Source of the DNA: an uncultured Clostridia bacterium
GTDB taxonomy: Bacteria; Bacillota; Clostridia; Christensenellales; Borkfalkiaceae
Assembly (NCBI GenBank): GCA_944354265.1
Contig: CALVPX010000010.1
Span: 1-43,505, forward strand
Reading direction: 5' to 3'
Length of the DNA: 43,505 nucleotides
This document shows, piece after piece, positions 23,591 to 32,124 of the stretch (positions are counted from its first letter, which is position 1; every line of letters begins with the position of its first letter). The notes under the pieces were generated by a model. It was not told where the DNA came from and did not search any database. It saw only the letters and a program-made list of their open reading frames with translations. A program made the translations under genes and the position numbers.

Positions 23591-26053
23591 TTATCCTCTC
23601 AAAACCTCCTTCATCTCAAGCTTAAGGCTCTTTTTGTCGGGGTAAGCCGCGTCGTATGCAAGTGCGGAGGAGTCGCCCGTTTCGCAGTCGTAAAGTGAAA
23701 CAGTGTCAAAGTCGCTATGCGGGTACTTGTGCTTTTTGTCAAACTTTGCATACATCTTGTTCAGTTGTTTTACAAGCTTGGGGTCGGTCACCAAACCGTA
23801 TAGTTCACGCTTGCTTTCAAGATGCTCGTCCCTGATGTAGATGAGATATCTGTCGTCTACCCTCTTTATGTCGTCTACGTTGTATATCAGCTTGACGCGG
23901 TTGGAGCCGTCCATGTTCATGTTGTACAGCGAAATTATGTCCTTCCCGTTGTCAGTGCCGTCGTAACTTAAATAGAACACCTTGTCGTATCCTATCAGCA
24001 TTATCTGATTTACGCCCTGCACAAGTTCCTGCTGTCCCGTGCCGTTTAACCGCACGCGGCAGAGCGAACGATCGCAGTTGGTATAGTAGAGGTACCCGTG
24101 ACTTATTTTAATGTTTCCGGGCAAGAGGTCGGTATAGCGCACGCCGAAGGCTACCTTCTGCGGCTTGCCGCCGTCAAGCGGAATGCGGAACAGCGTCCTG
24201 TAATAGTTGGAGCTTTCGCCGCGGGTTATATAGATATAGTCGCCCGAGGTGAATACTATGTCCATCATGTATTTCATAACTTCCACGCGGTCGGTCCCGT
24301 CGGGATTGATGCTGCACAGCGACTTAATGTTTGCATTGCCCACAAGGTAATAAATTTTTCCCTTTATCACCTTGTAGAACTGATAAACGTTCCTCACTAC
24401 AACGCTGTCCTCGGCGTCGTCTGCACTCTTTTTGGTGTATATAGTCAGGTTGTTTTTGCCGTGGTCGCAGCGCGTGAAAATTATCGACTGATCGCTGTTT
24501 ATCTTTTCAATGCGGCTGTCGCCCGTTATCAGCTTTCTTATCTCCTTGGTGGCAAAGTTGTACGAGTACAGTCCTGTGCCGGCAAATCCCGTCAGCACGT
24601 TGTTCTTTTTGTATTTAGGATTGGGGGCAATGTAGTATATTATGTCGCCCACAATGTTTACAATCTTGTGTATTCCTTCAACAAGCACGGTGAACGTCGC
24701 ATTCTTCATGTCAAACGCTAAAAGGTCGTGCCAATTGTTGCCGTAATTTATTTTTTTGTTGACCTTCAGCTCGCTGTGGAAGTTGTTCGACTTGCAGAAC
24801 GACTGCTTGGAAGCTGCGTTTAAAACGGGGTCATACCTCGCCGTCGCAACGGCTATGTTGGGGCGCGACTGCATGAGCTGTTCAAAGGACAGCGACCCGT
24901 AAGCCGGAACAATGTGTGCACGGGGCCCCTTTTTTGCCGCCTCGCGCAGATTCAGATGCTGATAGTACACAACTGCTTCCGAGTCCTGAGCAAGGTAGTA
25001 GAATTTTGTGCCGTAGCATCCGAGAAACCTCTTGAAGGGCAGGCTTTCGGGGTGGGCATAGTCGGCAAGGTTGCCCTTTTCGTAGCACAGCCCGTTGTTG
25101 TAAAAGAATACCTTGCCGTTCATGTAAAAGTATTTGTTTTTGAGCACCGCGCAGTAATTTATCTTGTCAATGTATCCCTGCGCCTCCCTGTAATCGGGTA
25201 TGCGGGAAAAGCGGTCGAGTGCTTCGTCAAAGTTATCGCTCTCGTAGGCAGCCACGCCTGCGTCGTATTCGGCGTCCGCGTCTATGCCCGCGTCCGAATA
25301 GGCCTGCTTTATGCTGTTCATCCTCTTTTCATTCTCTTCGGCAATCCTCGGGTGGTCGTCAAGGCTGTTGACGAGCGCAATGCTGTCTATCTGTGCGCCG
25401 AGCGCCTGCGCCTTTTCCTTAAGGTTGTCGCCCTCGGTCTTGTCCAAGCCGAACTTTTCAGCGTAGTTTACGTCGGTTATCAGCTCGTCAATGAGCGAAA
25501 AACGGCGCCATTTTAATATATTTATGCCTTCAAGCAGCATGTCGAAGTCGTTATAACAGCTGCCGTGGTCGTCCCCTTCAATATACTTTGCTATTATCCG
25601 GTCAAGTATGGCGTTTACGTTGTCTATCTTCTTTTCTATGCACTTGCTGCGGTAAATATAGCAGAGCTTCCACGTTTCGGGGTTGTCGCCCTGCGTCGTC
25701 TTCATGTTATCAAGGAGGGCGTCGACTTCGGGAATGGAGAAAGTGGAGGCGTCCATGCTGAACGCTTCCCAATCGTACGTTTCAAAAATATAGTCTATGT
25801 ATGCCTGCGCGGCAGACAGTGTCTTTATGTCTGCAATCTTCTGAAAGGCTTCGCCCTCCGTTTTGGGTTGCAGCACGTTGACCACGCTGTTGCAGCAAGG
25901 GCACCGTGCGGTCGAGTCATGTTTGCCCGCAACTATCGGGTAGGAGCAATTGGGACATTCAACAACGACCTGACCCTTGTTTTCTGCAGCGTTAGACTGC
26001 GCGGCAGTCTGCTTTATATCTAAAACTTTTTCCATAGATGTATTTTCCGGCAT
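23591..26053 (-). CDS. Zinc-ribbon protein with DUF5050-like beta-propeller
   Basis: 820 aa from ATG 26053 (GGAGGG 8 nt upstream); an in-frame ATG at 26071 lacks a ribosome binding site. The N-terminal zinc ribbon is CPNCSYPI...CPCCNSV (about 33-60). A helical, TPR-like middle (about 75-300) includes YDAGVAAYESDNFDEALDRFSRI. The C-terminal part (about 300-740) has repeated strand-turn units such as GYLYYTNCDRSLCRVRLNGT and DYIYITRGESSNYYRTLFRI, resembling the DUF5050/TolB-type propeller. No signal peptide; cytoplasmic. Paired with the SPFH protein; function unknown. Confidence 0.8.
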   Translation of the reverse strand: MPENTSMEKVLDIKQTAAQSNAAENKGQVVVECPNCSYPIVAGKHDSTARCPCCNSVVNVLQPKTEGEAFQKIADIKTLSAAQAYIDYIFETYDWEAFSMDASTFSIPEVDALLDNMKTTQGDNPETWKLCYIYRSKCIEKKIDNVNAILDRIIAKYIEGDDHGSCYNDFDMLLEGINILKWRRFSLIDELITDVNYAEKFGLDKTEGDNLKEKAQALGAQIDSIALVNSLDDHPRIAEENEKRMNSIKQAYSDAGIDADAEYDAGVAAYESDNFDEALDRFSRIPDYREAQGYIDKINYCAVLKNKYFYMNGKVFFYNNGLCYEKGNLADYAHPESLPFKRFLGCYGTKFYYLAQDSEAVVYYQHLNLREAAKKGPRAHIVPAYGSLSFEQLMQSRPNIAVATARYDPVLNAASKQSFCKSNNFHSELKVNKKINYGNNWHDLLAFDMKNATFTVLVEGIHKIVNIVGDIIYYIAPNPKYKKNNVLTGFAGTGLYSYNFATKEIRKLITGDSRIEKINSDQSIIFTRCDHGKNNLTIYTKKSADDAEDSVVVRNVYQFYKVIKGKIYYLVGNANIKSLCSINPDGTDRVEVMKYMMDIVFTSGDYIYITRGESSNYYRTLFRIPLDGGKPQKVAFGVRYTDLLPGNIKISHGYLYYTNCDRSLCRVRLNGTGQQELVQGVNQIMLIGYDKVFYLSYDGTDNGKDIISLYNMNMDGSNRVKLIYNVDDIKRVDDRYLIYIRDEHLESKRELYGLVTDPKLVKQLNKMYAKFDKKHKYPHSDFDTVSLYDCETGDSSALAYDAAYPDKKSLKLEMKEVLRG

Positions 26054-26100
26054 ATATTTTCCCTCCGTCATTTTATTGAAATAACAATTACTTTTAACAA

Positions 26101-26129
26101 ATTATACCATTGCAGCCGTATATTGTCAA
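26101..26129 (-). promoter_or_regulatory. Consensus sigma-A promoter of the SPFH operon
   Basis: On the minus strand TTGACA (26129-26124), a 17-bp spacer and TATAAT (26106-26101): a perfect consensus. Leader about 40 nt. Confidence 0.9.
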
Positions 26130-26172
26130 GATGTGAAAAATTTTTAAAGACAATTAAATGCTTCAATTAAAG

Positions 26173-26201
26173 TTGCATGGAGGGAGGGAAGGTGGTATAA
26201 T
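26173..26201 (+). promoter_or_regulatory. Promoter of the SLC13-like transporter
   Basis: TTGCAT (26173-26178), a 17-bp spacer and TATAAT (26196-26201). Predicted transcription start near 26208, only about 5 nt before ATG 26213. Confidence 0.6.
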
Positions 26202-26212
26202 TGCTGTCGCTT

Positions 26213-27337
26213 ATGAAAAAGTTCCTCGGCGCGGTTGCGCACTTTGTAAAAGGGGAGGTGGTGCTGTGCGTTGCCGTCCTCCTTGCAATAATCTCCTCGT
26301 GCTTCGTTCCGCCCTCGGCGGCATATCTTGACTACATAGATTGGGACACTATAGCCCTGCTCTTTTCGCTCATGGCCGTAATGAAGGGCTTTCAGCGCGC
26401 GGGGCTGTTTTCCTTTCTCGCCAACAAGCTTTTAAGGCACGCCAACACCTCAAAAAAGATAATGGCCGTGCTCGTGTTCGCGCCCTTCTTTTTCAGCATG
26501 GCCGTCACCAACGACGTGTCCTTAATAACCTTCGTGCCCTTTGCGCTCATCGTGTTAAAGGCGGCGGGGCTGAGTAATCTCGTCATACCCACCGTTGTGC
26601 TACAGACTCTCGCAGCCAACCTCGGATCCATGCTCACGCCCATCGGCAATCCGCAGAATTTGTATCTCTACAACGCCTCGGGCATGTCCTTCGGCGCCCT
26701 CGTCCTCACCATGCTGCCCTATGTCGCCCTGTCGGGCGCGGGTCTTCTTGGAGTAATACTGTGCTTTAAAAGCACGCCTGTAAAGATGGTGGAGGTGCCC
26801 TCGACCCTCGGCGGAGCGTTCTCCCTCGGTTGGCCGGCCGTGTTCTTCGTGGTCTGCCTTTTAAGCCTCTTCGATATAGTTTCCTCGCTGATAATCGCCG
26901 CCGTCGTGTTCGTGTTCCTGCTCATAGCCGACAGAAAGACGCTGCTCATGGTAGATTATTCGCTGCTCCTGACCTTCGTGGCGCTCTTTATTTTCATAGG
27001 CAACATGGGCAACATACCCGCCTTCCGCGACTTTCTGTCGTCTATAATCTCAGGCAACGAGCTCATAGTTGCAGTTCTTGCAAGTCAGGTTATAAGCAAC
27101 GTCCCCGCGGCGCTTCTCCTTTCGGGCTTTTCGTCGCAGTGGAACGCGCTCATCGTCGGCTGCAACATAGGCGGCCTCGGTACACTCATCGCCTCCATGG
27201 CAAGCCTCATCTCCTACAAGAGCCTCGCCAAAGAATATCCGCAGAGCAGGGGCAAATACCTTCTGCAGTTCACCGTCTATAACGTGGCCTTCCTCGCCGT
27301 GCTCATAGGTTTAAGCTTTCTTTTGACGCTAATTTAA
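26213..27337 (+). CDS. SLC13/ArsB-type anion transporter
   Basis: 374 aa from ATG 26213; TTG 26201 is an alternative that would overlap the -10 box. About ten hydrophobic segments. Conserved features of the ion-transporter superfamily (CitMHS/ArsB/NaDC) are SMAVTNDVSLITFVPFA, with a membrane-embedded N/D, and NLGSMLTPIGNPQNLYLYN, the signature loop. The second repeat carries SQVISNVPAALLLSGFS. Substrate is not predictable: dicarboxylate, sulfate, arsenite or proton-coupled anion are all possible. Single-gene unit with its own promoter and terminator, divergent from the SPFH operon. Confidence 0.85.
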   Translation: MKKFLGAVAHFVKGEVVLCVAVLLAIISSCFVPPSAAYLDYIDWDTIALLFSLMAVMKGFQRAGLFSFLANKLLRHANTSKKIMAVLVFAPFFFSMAVTNDVSLITFVPFALIVLKAAGLSNLVIPTVVLQTLAANLGSMLTPIGNPQNLYLYNASGMSFGALVLTMLPYVALSGAGLLGVILCFKSTPVKMVEVPSTLGGAFSLGWPAVFFVVCLLSLFDIVSSLIIAAVVFVFLLIADRKTLLMVDYSLLLTFVALFIFIGNMGNIPAFRDFLSSIISGNELIVAVLASQVISNVPAALLLSGFSSQWNALIVGCNIGGLGTLIASMASLISYKSLAKEYPQSRGKYLLQFTVYNVAFLAVLIGLSFLLTLI

Positions 27338-27368
27338 AGCAGTGTGGGCAAAAAATATAATTGAAAAA

Positions 27369-27405
27369 ATGGCGGGCGGCGCACAAAATGTGCGCCGCCC
27401 GCCAT
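27369..27405. terminator. Shared terminator between convergent genes
   Basis: 16-bp stem 27369-27384 with 27390-27405, loop AAAAT, A/T flanks on both sides. Serves the transporter gene and the feo operon. Confidence 0.85.
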
Positions 27406-27414
27406 ATGTTATTA

Positions 27415-27561
27415 TTATTCTTTCTTCTTGTCGCAGCGGGAGGAGCAGTAACAGCAGCTGCCGCAGCAGCCCTTGCCCTTCTTCTTGCGGCGCACCATAA
27501 CTACTATGGCGACGACAACGCACACGGCGACTATGCAGCTTATTATAATGGTGGGTATCAT
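27415..27561 (-). CDS. FeoB-associated Cys-rich membrane protein
   Basis: 48 aa, starting ATG 27561 with GAGGTG upstream that overlaps the end of feoB. It reads MIPTIIISCIVAVCVVVAIV (one membrane helix), then a basic stretch (RRKKKGKG) and a cytoplasmic Cys cluster (CCGSCCYCSSRC), ending DKKKE. This is the hallmark of the FeoB-associated Cys-rich family, which follows feoB in Firmicutes and is thought to aid ferrous iron transfer. Easily missed because of its size. Confidence 0.92.
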   Translation of the reverse strand: MIPTIIISCIVAVCVVVAIVVMVRRKKKGKGCCGSCCYCSSRCDKKKE

Positions 27562-27569
27562 GCTTCACC

Positions 27570-29621
27570 TCACACAAACAGCAGGCCTATCTGATATACT
27601 ATAAAGGTCACCACCCACGCCACAATCAGTTGGAAGAGTGCCGAAAGTATGGTAAATTTCCAACTCTTGGACTCCTTGTGAATGGTGGCGATGGCGGCCG
27701 CGCAGGGGACGTATAAAAGGCAGAACACCATCAGGCAGAAGGCGTTCAGAGGGCCGAAGCCTATTCCCTCCAAGGCGGCGGCAAATGCCGACATGCCTGC
27801 GGCGGAACTCGTGTTGGCCACGCCGAAGAGTATCGCGCAGCTTGAAACTACAACTTCCTTTGCTGAAATTCCCGCAATCAGCGCCACGGCTATCTGCCAA
27901 AAACCTAAGCCTATGGGTATGAATACGGGCGCGATGAACTTGCCAACATATGCGGCAAAGCTGTCGCCCATGTCCTCCACAAATCCGTTGGGGCCGAAGT
28001 ACAGGAGTGCCCATATTATCATCGTGGCTATGAATATGGTCGTGCCCGCCTTTACAAGGTAGTCCTTGACCTTCTCCCAAACGTATACGCCCACGGTGCG
28101 CGCGTCGGGCAGTTTGTATTCGGGCAGCTCAATCAATAGGTAGTTGGCCTCTTTCTTTTTGCGGTCGATTATGTGCAGCACGGCGCATACGGCAATTGCA
28201 ACCACAATGCCGATTAGGTACATGGAGTACGCCGCCACCATGGCATATGCGCCGAAGAACATCTCGGCAAACAGTATGTAGATGGTGAGGCGGGCATTGC
28301 AGCTCATAAAGGGGGTGACAAGCATGACCTTAAAGCGGTCGCGCTTGTTTTCGAGCGCGCGGGAGGCCATTATCGCGGGCACTGTGCAGCCGAAGCCTAA
28401 AAGCATGGGTATGAATGCCCTGCCGGATAGGCCCAACTTGCTCATTATGCCCTCCATTACATATGCCACCCTCGCCATGTAGCCGCTGTCCTCCAAAAAG
28501 GCGAGCGCCAAAAAGAGTATGAATATGTTGGGCAAAAAGGTTATAATCACGCCCACGCCGCCTATTATGCCGTCGACGACGAGGGATATCACAATCTCGT
28601 GCGCGCCTATCGAAGTCAGCCAACCGTCCACCGAGTCGGAGAGCCACCCCAAACCCATCTCGAACAGGCTCTTAATCCAATCGCCCACCACAAAGGTGAG
28701 GAAGAATACAAGCGCCATTATGCCGAGGAACACGGGTATGCTCCAAATCTTGTGGGTGAACACGCGGTCAAGCTTTTCGGTAAGTTCGTCGCTGCGCTCC
28801 TTGTGCAGCATCACCTCGTGCATTATCTCGTCTATAAAGTCGTATTTTTCGTTTATTATTTCGGACTCATAGTTTTTGTCAAGCACTTCGGGCAGGTCTA
28901 CGGGGTATTTTTCGCTTATCTCCTTGTCGCCCTCCAACAGCTTTATGGCGCACCATCGCTTGTTGGCCGCATCGGGGTGCTTTTTGTCGAGCTCGGCAAT
29001 TATCGCGTCAATCTTGTCCTCCATCTTGTCGGAGTACACCATTGCATACTCTGCGTGGTGGTCGTGCTCGTGGTGGCTCGCCTCCTTGTGGTCGTGTATC
29101 AGCCTGTCGGGCGAGGCACTGTCCTTGTGGTGAATGGCGGTGTGCAGCAGCGTGTCAAGCCCCGTCCTCTTGCGGGCGGATACAGGTATTACGGGTATGC
29201 CAAGCATCTCGGGCAGGCGGTGCAGGTCAATTTCAATGCCGCGCTTGCGCACTATGTCCATCATGTTGAGGGCAAGCACCACGGGCTTGCCGAGTTCCAA
29301 CAGCTGTAGCGTAAGGTACAAACTGCGCTCCAATGCCGAAGCGTCCACAACGTTTATCACCACGTCCACTTCGTCGCTTAAGATAAACTGACGGGATACC
29401 GTCTCCTCCATGGTGTAGGAGGTCAGGCTGTAAGTGCCGGGCAAATCCACTAGGTGAATCTTCTCGTTGTGGTCCTTAATGGCGCCCTCAACCTTTTCCA
29501 CGGTGACGCCCGGCCAGTTGGCAACCTTCAAATTTGCGCCCGTATAGGCGTTGAACAGCGTCGTCTTGCCGCAGTTGGGGTTGCCGATAAATCCTATGGT
29601 AATCTCATTGTTCTCGTTCAT
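27570..29621 (-). CDS. feoB: Ferrous iron transport protein B
   Basis: 683 aa. The N-terminal GTPase has G1 GNPNCGKTT, G3 DLPGTYSL, G4 NMMD and G5 SARKRTG. A His-rich linker (DHKEASHHEHDHHAE, about residues 187-201) follows the G domain, then a GDI-like helical region and the polytopic Gate/Core membrane domain (repeats with FLPNIFILFLALAFLEDSGY and FIPMLLGFGCTVPAIMASR). It imports Fe2+ across the cytoplasmic membrane. Its start overlaps the feoA 3' end by 17 nt. The His-rich linker is unusual and may bind metal (inference). Confidence 0.96.
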   Translation of the reverse strand: MNENNEITIGFIGNPNCGKTTLFNAYTGANLKVANWPGVTVEKVEGAIKDHNEKIHLVDLPGTYSLTSYTMEETVSRQFILSDEVDVVINVVDASALERSLYLTLQLLELGKPVVLALNMMDIVRKRGIEIDLHRLPEMLGIPVIPVSARKRTGLDTLLHTAIHHKDSASPDRLIHDHKEASHHEHDHHAEYAMVYSDKMEDKIDAIIAELDKKHPDAANKRWCAIKLLEGDKEISEKYPVDLPEVLDKNYESEIINEKYDFIDEIMHEVMLHKERSDELTEKLDRVFTHKIWSIPVFLGIMALVFFLTFVVGDWIKSLFEMGLGWLSDSVDGWLTSIGAHEIVISLVVDGIIGGVGVIITFLPNIFILFLALAFLEDSGYMARVAYVMEGIMSKLGLSGRAFIPMLLGFGCTVPAIMASRALENKRDRFKVMLVTPFMSCNARLTIYILFAEMFFGAYAMVAAYSMYLIGIVVAIAVCAVLHIIDRKKKEANYLLIELPEYKLPDARTVGVYVWEKVKDYLVKAGTTIFIATMIIWALLYFGPNGFVEDMGDSFAAYVGKFIAPVFIPIGLGFWQIAVALIAGISAKEVVVSSCAILFGVANTSSAAGMSAFAAALEGIGFGPLNAFCLMVFCLLYVPCAAAIATIHKESKSWKFTILSALFQLIVAWVVTFIVYQIGLLFV

Positions 29622-29841
29622 CGGCCTTTGTCACCTCAATGTTCTTCGTAATGTTGTACCCGAGGGCGAAGCGCGTGCCGCGCAGCTTGATAATGAGTAT
29701 GCCCTTGCCCTTTTTGTTGAGCACGGTGACGGGCGTCTTGTCCGTCATGCCAAGCGCTTCAAGCCTCCTTTGCATCTCAAAGGGCAGGTCAATGCTTTCA
29801 ACAATATATTCGCCGCCCTTTTCAGCTTCATTAAGTTTCAT
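29605..29841 (-). CDS. feoA: Ferrous iron transport protein A
   Basis: 78 aa from ATG 29841, with GGAGTG upstream; the frame is open further but passes through a palindrome. SH3-like FeoA fold: MKLNEAEKGGEYIVESI, a LPFEMQRRLEALGMTDKTPV helix-turn, ILIIKLRGTRFALGYNIT strands. A cytoplasmic accessory protein of FeoB. Overlaps feoB by 17 nt; first gene of the feo operon. Confidence 0.94.
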   Translation of the reverse strand: MKLNEAEKGGEYIVESIDLPFEMQRRLEALGMTDKTPVTVLNKKGKGILIIKLRGTRFALGYNITKNIEVTKADEREQ

Positions 29842-29854
29842 TTCAACACTCCAA

Positions 29855-29872
29855 GGCGCCGCATGCGGCGCC
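29855..29872. repeat. Perfect 18-bp palindrome in the feoA leader
   Basis: GGCGCCGCATGCGGCGCC lies between the promoter and the feoA ribosome binding site. It could form a leader hairpin or be a protein site; there is no T-run after it. Confidence 0.6.
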
Positions 29873-29912
29873 AAATGCGCGGCTGTCCCCGCGCCTTACT
29901 ATACCTTAATAT

Positions 29913-29942
29913 ATTTTAGTATATCCCTGCCCCGCAGGTCAA
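29913..29942 (-). promoter_or_regulatory. Promoter of the feo operon
   Basis: On the minus strand TTGACC (29942-29937), an 18-bp spacer and TAAAAT (29918-29913). No clear Fur box; TATAC/GTATA repeats flank the -10 region. Confidence 0.6.
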
Positions 29943-29971
29943 GAAAAATAAATATATTTTTTGCGCCGCCG

Positions 29972-30000
29972 TTGACAGTTAATCCCTAATGTTGTAACAT
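29972..30000 (+). promoter_or_regulatory. Promoter of the alpha/beta hydrolase gene
   Basis: TTGACA (29972-29977), a 17-bp spacer and TAACAT (29995-30000). Predicted transcription start near 30007, about 2 nt before the ATG. Confidence 0.6.
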
Positions 30001-30008
30001 TACTGTGT

Positions 30009-30644
30009 ATGGCAGCAAAAAGGTATTCAATTGATAAAAGTTTCGGCCTGTTTTCACGGGTCACGCCGCCCCTTTCGCGCGGCGTTTTAATGGTTGCCCG
30101 CGCCGTTCTCTCCGTCATGCCAAAGGGTCTGCGCGCCGTTCACCTCATGGCGGAGGAGTGGAGAGTGGACGCAGACCGCATAGCCGTCGGCGGCGATTCG
30201 GCGGGCGGATATCTTGCGGCGGAGGTGGCGCTGCAGGCTCAAAGGCAGGGCGTGCGCAAACCATGCTTTGCCATGCTCGTCTATCCCGTCCTCGACAGCC
30301 GCATGAACACGGCCTCCATGAAGGCGTTTATCGATACGCCCATGTGGAATGCGCGGCTCAATAAAAAGATGTGGGATTACTGTCGTTCGCCCGCGCTCTC
30401 CCCGTCAGAGGAGGACGATGTGAGCGGCTTTCCGTCCGCCTATATAGAGACCGCACAGTTCGACTGCCTGCACGACGAGGGCGTCATCTTCGCCGCGCGG
30501 CTTAAAGAACAGGGGGTGGAGGTTGAGTACAACTCCACGGTCGCCACCATGCACGGCTTCGATATCGCCAAAAACAGCCCCGTCACCAAGGAGGCGATCA
30601 AGAGGCGGATAGCCGCCCTCAATGCCGCGTTCGGTAAAGGCTGA
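30009..30644 (+). CDS. Alpha/beta hydrolase (HSL-like esterase) with internal deletion
   Basis: 211 aa, about two thirds of the usual 300-320. The C-terminal part is normal: nucleophile S in GGDSAGGYLAAE, acid D in QFDCLHDEG, base H in ATMHGFD. The N-terminus (KRYSIDKSFGLFSRVTPPLS up to MPKGLR) looks like the genuine start of this esterase group. It then jumps directly to AVHLMAEEWRVDADRIAVGG. The roughly 90 residues normally between, including the HGGG oxyanion-hole loop and the YRLAP strand, are missing without a frameshift. Likely an inactive remnant. No ribosome binding site is visible. Confidence 0.7.
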   Translation: MAAKRYSIDKSFGLFSRVTPPLSRGVLMVARAVLSVMPKGLRAVHLMAEEWRVDADRIAVGGDSAGGYLAAEVALQAQRQGVRKPCFAMLVYPVLDSRMNTASMKAFIDTPMWNARLNKKMWDYCRSPALSPSEEDDVSGFPSAYIETAQFDCLHDEGVIFAARLKEQGVEVEYNSTVATMHGFDIAKNSPVTKEAIKRRIAALNAAFGKG

Positions 30645-30721
30645 TATACTTTTTTAGCATACATATATGATTTTGCGGCTCAAATGTGTGGGCGCACATA
30701 TATCGCACACGCATATGCGGC

Positions 30722-30762
30722 AAAAATAATTGCGCGGCGCCGTCACATGACGGCGCCGCGCA
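30722..30762 (-). terminator. Terminator of the serine dehydratase gene
   Basis: 15-bp perfect stem 30731-30745 with 30748-30762. On the minus strand it is followed by ATTATTTTTG. Confidence 0.8.
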
Positions 30763-30770
30763 TATGTATC

Positions 30771-31997
30771 TTACTCAAAGTGAAGTTTGTCCACGGGGTA
30801 ATATTTTGCAAGCCCGCCGGAGGACGTCTCGCGGTAGCTGCCCAAGAGGTCGCGCCCCGTGTTGTACATGGTCTTTACAATCAGGTCAAAGCTTATCTTG
30901 CGCGAGTCGGCAAGGAAGTTTGCCAAAGACAGCGCGTTTATCGCCCTCATCGCCGCAACGGCGTTGCGCTCTATGCAGGGAATCTGCACAAGTCCCGCAA
31001 TGGGGTCGCAGGTCAGCCCAAGGTGGTGCTCCATGGCAACCTCCGCGGCGTATTCAATCTGACCCAAGCCCATCTCGAACAGCTCGCCCAAGGCGGCGGC
31101 CGCCATGGAACATGCCGAACCAATCTCCGCCTGACAGCCGCACTCCGCGCCGCTTATAGAGGCGTTGGTCTTTATAATGTTGCCGATGAGCCCGCCCACG
31201 GCAAGCGCCCTGACAATCTGTTCGTCGGTAAACCCGCGCGACTCCTGCATGTATTTTAAAACGCTCGGCACAACGCCGCAGCTGCCGCAGGTGGGTGCGG
31301 TGACGATTATCCCTCCCGAAGCGTTCTGTTCGCTGACGGCAAAGGCATAGGAGCACACAAGCCTGTTCTCCCTCGTCTGTGCAGATTCATCTATGTGCCT
31401 TTGGTTGTAAAGCTTCTGCGCGCGCCTCTGCGTTCCAAGGCACCCCGGCAACACGCCGTCGGTGGTCAGCCCGTCGTGAATGGCGCTCTTCATCGCCTCC
31501 CATATCACTTCAAGGTAGTCAAATATTCCCTCGCCCTCGCACTCATTAACGTACTCCCACAGCCTTATGTTCTTGTTTTTGCAGTAGTCCGATATGTCGT
31601 TAAAGGTGCTCAAGGGGTAAATGTTGTTGTCAATGCCCGTGTTTTCGTCGGGCTCGCCCTCAATCTTTATGGTTCCGCCGCCCACGCTGTAAAAGCGCGT
31701 CTTTGCAATCAGCTTTTCGCCCTGCATTGCGGCGATGTCCAAAGTGTTGGGGTGAACGGGGGTGGGGGTGTCGTAGTCAAAAATCACCTCGCACGCGGTG
31801 GGCGCAAAGGTCTTTTTTAAAACGTCGTCGGTGTTGTGCCCTTTGCCCGTCGAGGCAAGCGAGCCATACAGCGTAACAACAAATTTATCTGCCGAGTGGT
31901 GGCGGCTCTTCATAATCTTTGCCGCCCTCTCTGGTCCCATGGTGTGCGAGCTTGAAGGCCCGCGCCCTATCTTGTACAATTCCTTGAGCGATTGCAT
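30771..31997 (-). CDS. sdaA: L-serine dehydratase, iron-sulfur type, single chain
   Basis: 408 aa. Converts L-serine to pyruvate and ammonia using a [4Fe-4S] cluster. The beta-like domain comes first (IGRGPSSSHTMGPERAA, about 11-27), then the alpha domain with cluster Cys candidates in ECGCQAEIGSAC and LTCDPIAGLVQIPCIERNA. TAPTCGSCGVVPSVL is also conserved. Many Clostridia split this enzyme into two genes; here it is fused. Start ATG with AGAGGTGAG upstream. Monocistronic, with a consensus promoter and terminator. Confidence 0.92.
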   Translation of the reverse strand: MQSLKELYKIGRGPSSSHTMGPERAAKIMKSRHHSADKFVVTLYGSLASTGKGHNTDDVLKKTFAPTACEVIFDYDTPTPVHPNTLDIAAMQGEKLIAKTRFYSVGGGTIKIEGEPDENTGIDNNIYPLSTFNDISDYCKNKNIRLWEYVNECEGEGIFDYLEVIWEAMKSAIHDGLTTDGVLPGCLGTQRRAQKLYNQRHIDESAQTRENRLVCSYAFAVSEQNASGGIIVTAPTCGSCGVVPSVLKYMQESRGFTDEQIVRALAVGGLIGNIIKTNASISGAECGCQAEIGSACSMAAAALGELFEMGLGQIEYAAEVAMEHHLGLTCDPIAGLVQIPCIERNAVAAMRAINALSLANFLADSRKISFDLIVKTMYNTGRDLLGSYRETSSGGLAKYYPVDKLHFE

Positions 31998-32030
31998 TTA
32001 CTTAACTCACCTCTTGCTTTTTCCGTAGAT

Positions 32031-32059
32031 ATTATAATCTCCCGCCGCCCTCTTGTCAA
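32031..32059 (-). promoter_or_regulatory. Consensus promoter of the serine dehydratase gene
   Basis: On the minus strand TTGACA (32059-32054), a 17-bp spacer and TATAAT (32036-32031). Confidence 0.9.
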
Positions 32060-32124
32060 TGTCGTTAAGCTTCTAATATAAAAATCTTGCCGTCGCAATA
32101 AACATTTGTTATGTTTTAAAAAAT

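Noticed and set aside
27329-27594. Overlapping ORFs on both strands in other frames near the end of feoB
   Set aside because: The 48-aa FeoB-associated Cys-rich protein (27415-27561, minus) explains the region and matches a known family.
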